A stretch of 64,000 nt of DNA, from positions 1,364,001 to 1,428,000 of the forward strand of contig NZ_CP016448.1 in the NCBI RefSeq assembly GCF_001713355.1, written 5' to 3'. A model generated the notes under the pieces. It saw only the letters and a program-made list of their open reading frames with translations. It was not told the origin of the DNA and ran no database searches. This DNA comes from Methyloversatilis sp. RAC08 (GTDB lineage: Bacteria; Pseudomonadota; Gammaproteobacteria; Burkholderiales; Rhodocyclaceae). The position numbers were made by a program, and so were the translations under genes. Position 1 is the stretch's first letter. Each line of letters starts with the position of its first letter. Shown here one piece after another: positions 63,919 to 64,000 of this stretch.

Positions 63919-64000
63919 TCAGTCGATCACCAGCACGCCGTCGATCTCGACCATCGCACCGCGCGGCAGCGCCGACACGCCGACCGCGGCGCGCGCCGGA
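63919..64000 (-). CDS. RidA/YjgF-family protein (3' end only)
   Basis: Only the last 26 residues are in the window (PARAAVGVSALPRGAMVEID, ending in VLVID and stop). This matches the C-terminal strand of RidA proteins, which hydrolyse reactive enamine/imine intermediates. The 5' part lies beyond the right edge. Probably co-transcribed with recG. Confidence 0.8.
   Translation of the reverse strand, partial: PARAAVGVSALPRGAMVEIDGVLVID

Overview
The window reads as one stretch of chromosome from a high-GC, respiratory, facultatively denitrifying betaproteobacterium. This is inferred from gene content and protein style: a narXL-narK1K2-narGHJI cluster, an nsrR/nnrS nitric-oxide module, PEP-CTERM proteins and beta-type RlmJ, MltA and RecG. 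A Rhodocyclales- or Methyloversatilis-like organism would fit, but species cannot be fixed from sequence alone. I saw no rRNA, tRNA, CRISPR array or intact insertion sequence.

Layout. 1-2352: large multi-PAS histidine kinase, cut by the left edge. 2568-17211: the nitrate respiration block, with the NarX/NarL sensor pair, two NarK transporters, NarGHJI, then a parvulin-type isomerase, a beta-carbonic anhydrase and a small membrane protein in apparent continuation. 17212-24548: accessory genes, including a PEP-CTERM protein, an ABM-fold protein, a lipocalin, a tight cbpA-cbpM-arsA operon and two lipoproteins. 24801-31460: an orphan ribbon-helix-helix antitoxin-like gene next to a three-gene operon res-PIN nuclease-mod, a type III-like restriction-modification locus with a VapC-like toxin embedded by 4-base overlaps. 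Inside mod the target-recognition region is clearly AT-richer than its flanks, a sign of domain replacement.

31577-42636 (all minus strand): a ravA-viaA-DUF364 operon behind a 5-formyl-THF cyclo-ligase gene; a SirB2-like protein; then the NO-response operon nnrS-nsrR-DUF59-membrane protein, whose promoter carries a perfect FNR/ANR-type box and an NsrR-like palindrome; a MscS channel; a membrane protein; and a PilZ protein. 42957-50280: enoyl-CoA hydratase, MltA, a micropeptide, a DUF815 ATPase, a Nudix-ThiE fusion, a TraB/GumN protein and a chemoreceptor. 50343-64000: DUF1275 protein, RlmJ, DUF2721 protein; a FIST-sensor/histidine kinase/HDOD/degenerate-HD signalling operon; a PhoX-like PEP-CTERM protein; a second FIST protein paired with a hybrid kinase; RecG; and the end of a RidA-family gene.

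How they work together. Nitrate sensing (NarXL), uptake (NarK1/K2), reduction (NarGHI matured by NarJ) and defence against the resulting NO (NsrR, NnrS, DUF59 Fe-S factor) form one physiological theme. RavA-ViaA, known from E. coli to act on respiratory complexes under low oxygen, may belong to it. The most unusual items are the res-PIN-mod operon, the orphan ArsA coupled to a CbpA/CbpM co-chaperone pair, and the two independent FIST-kinase modules.
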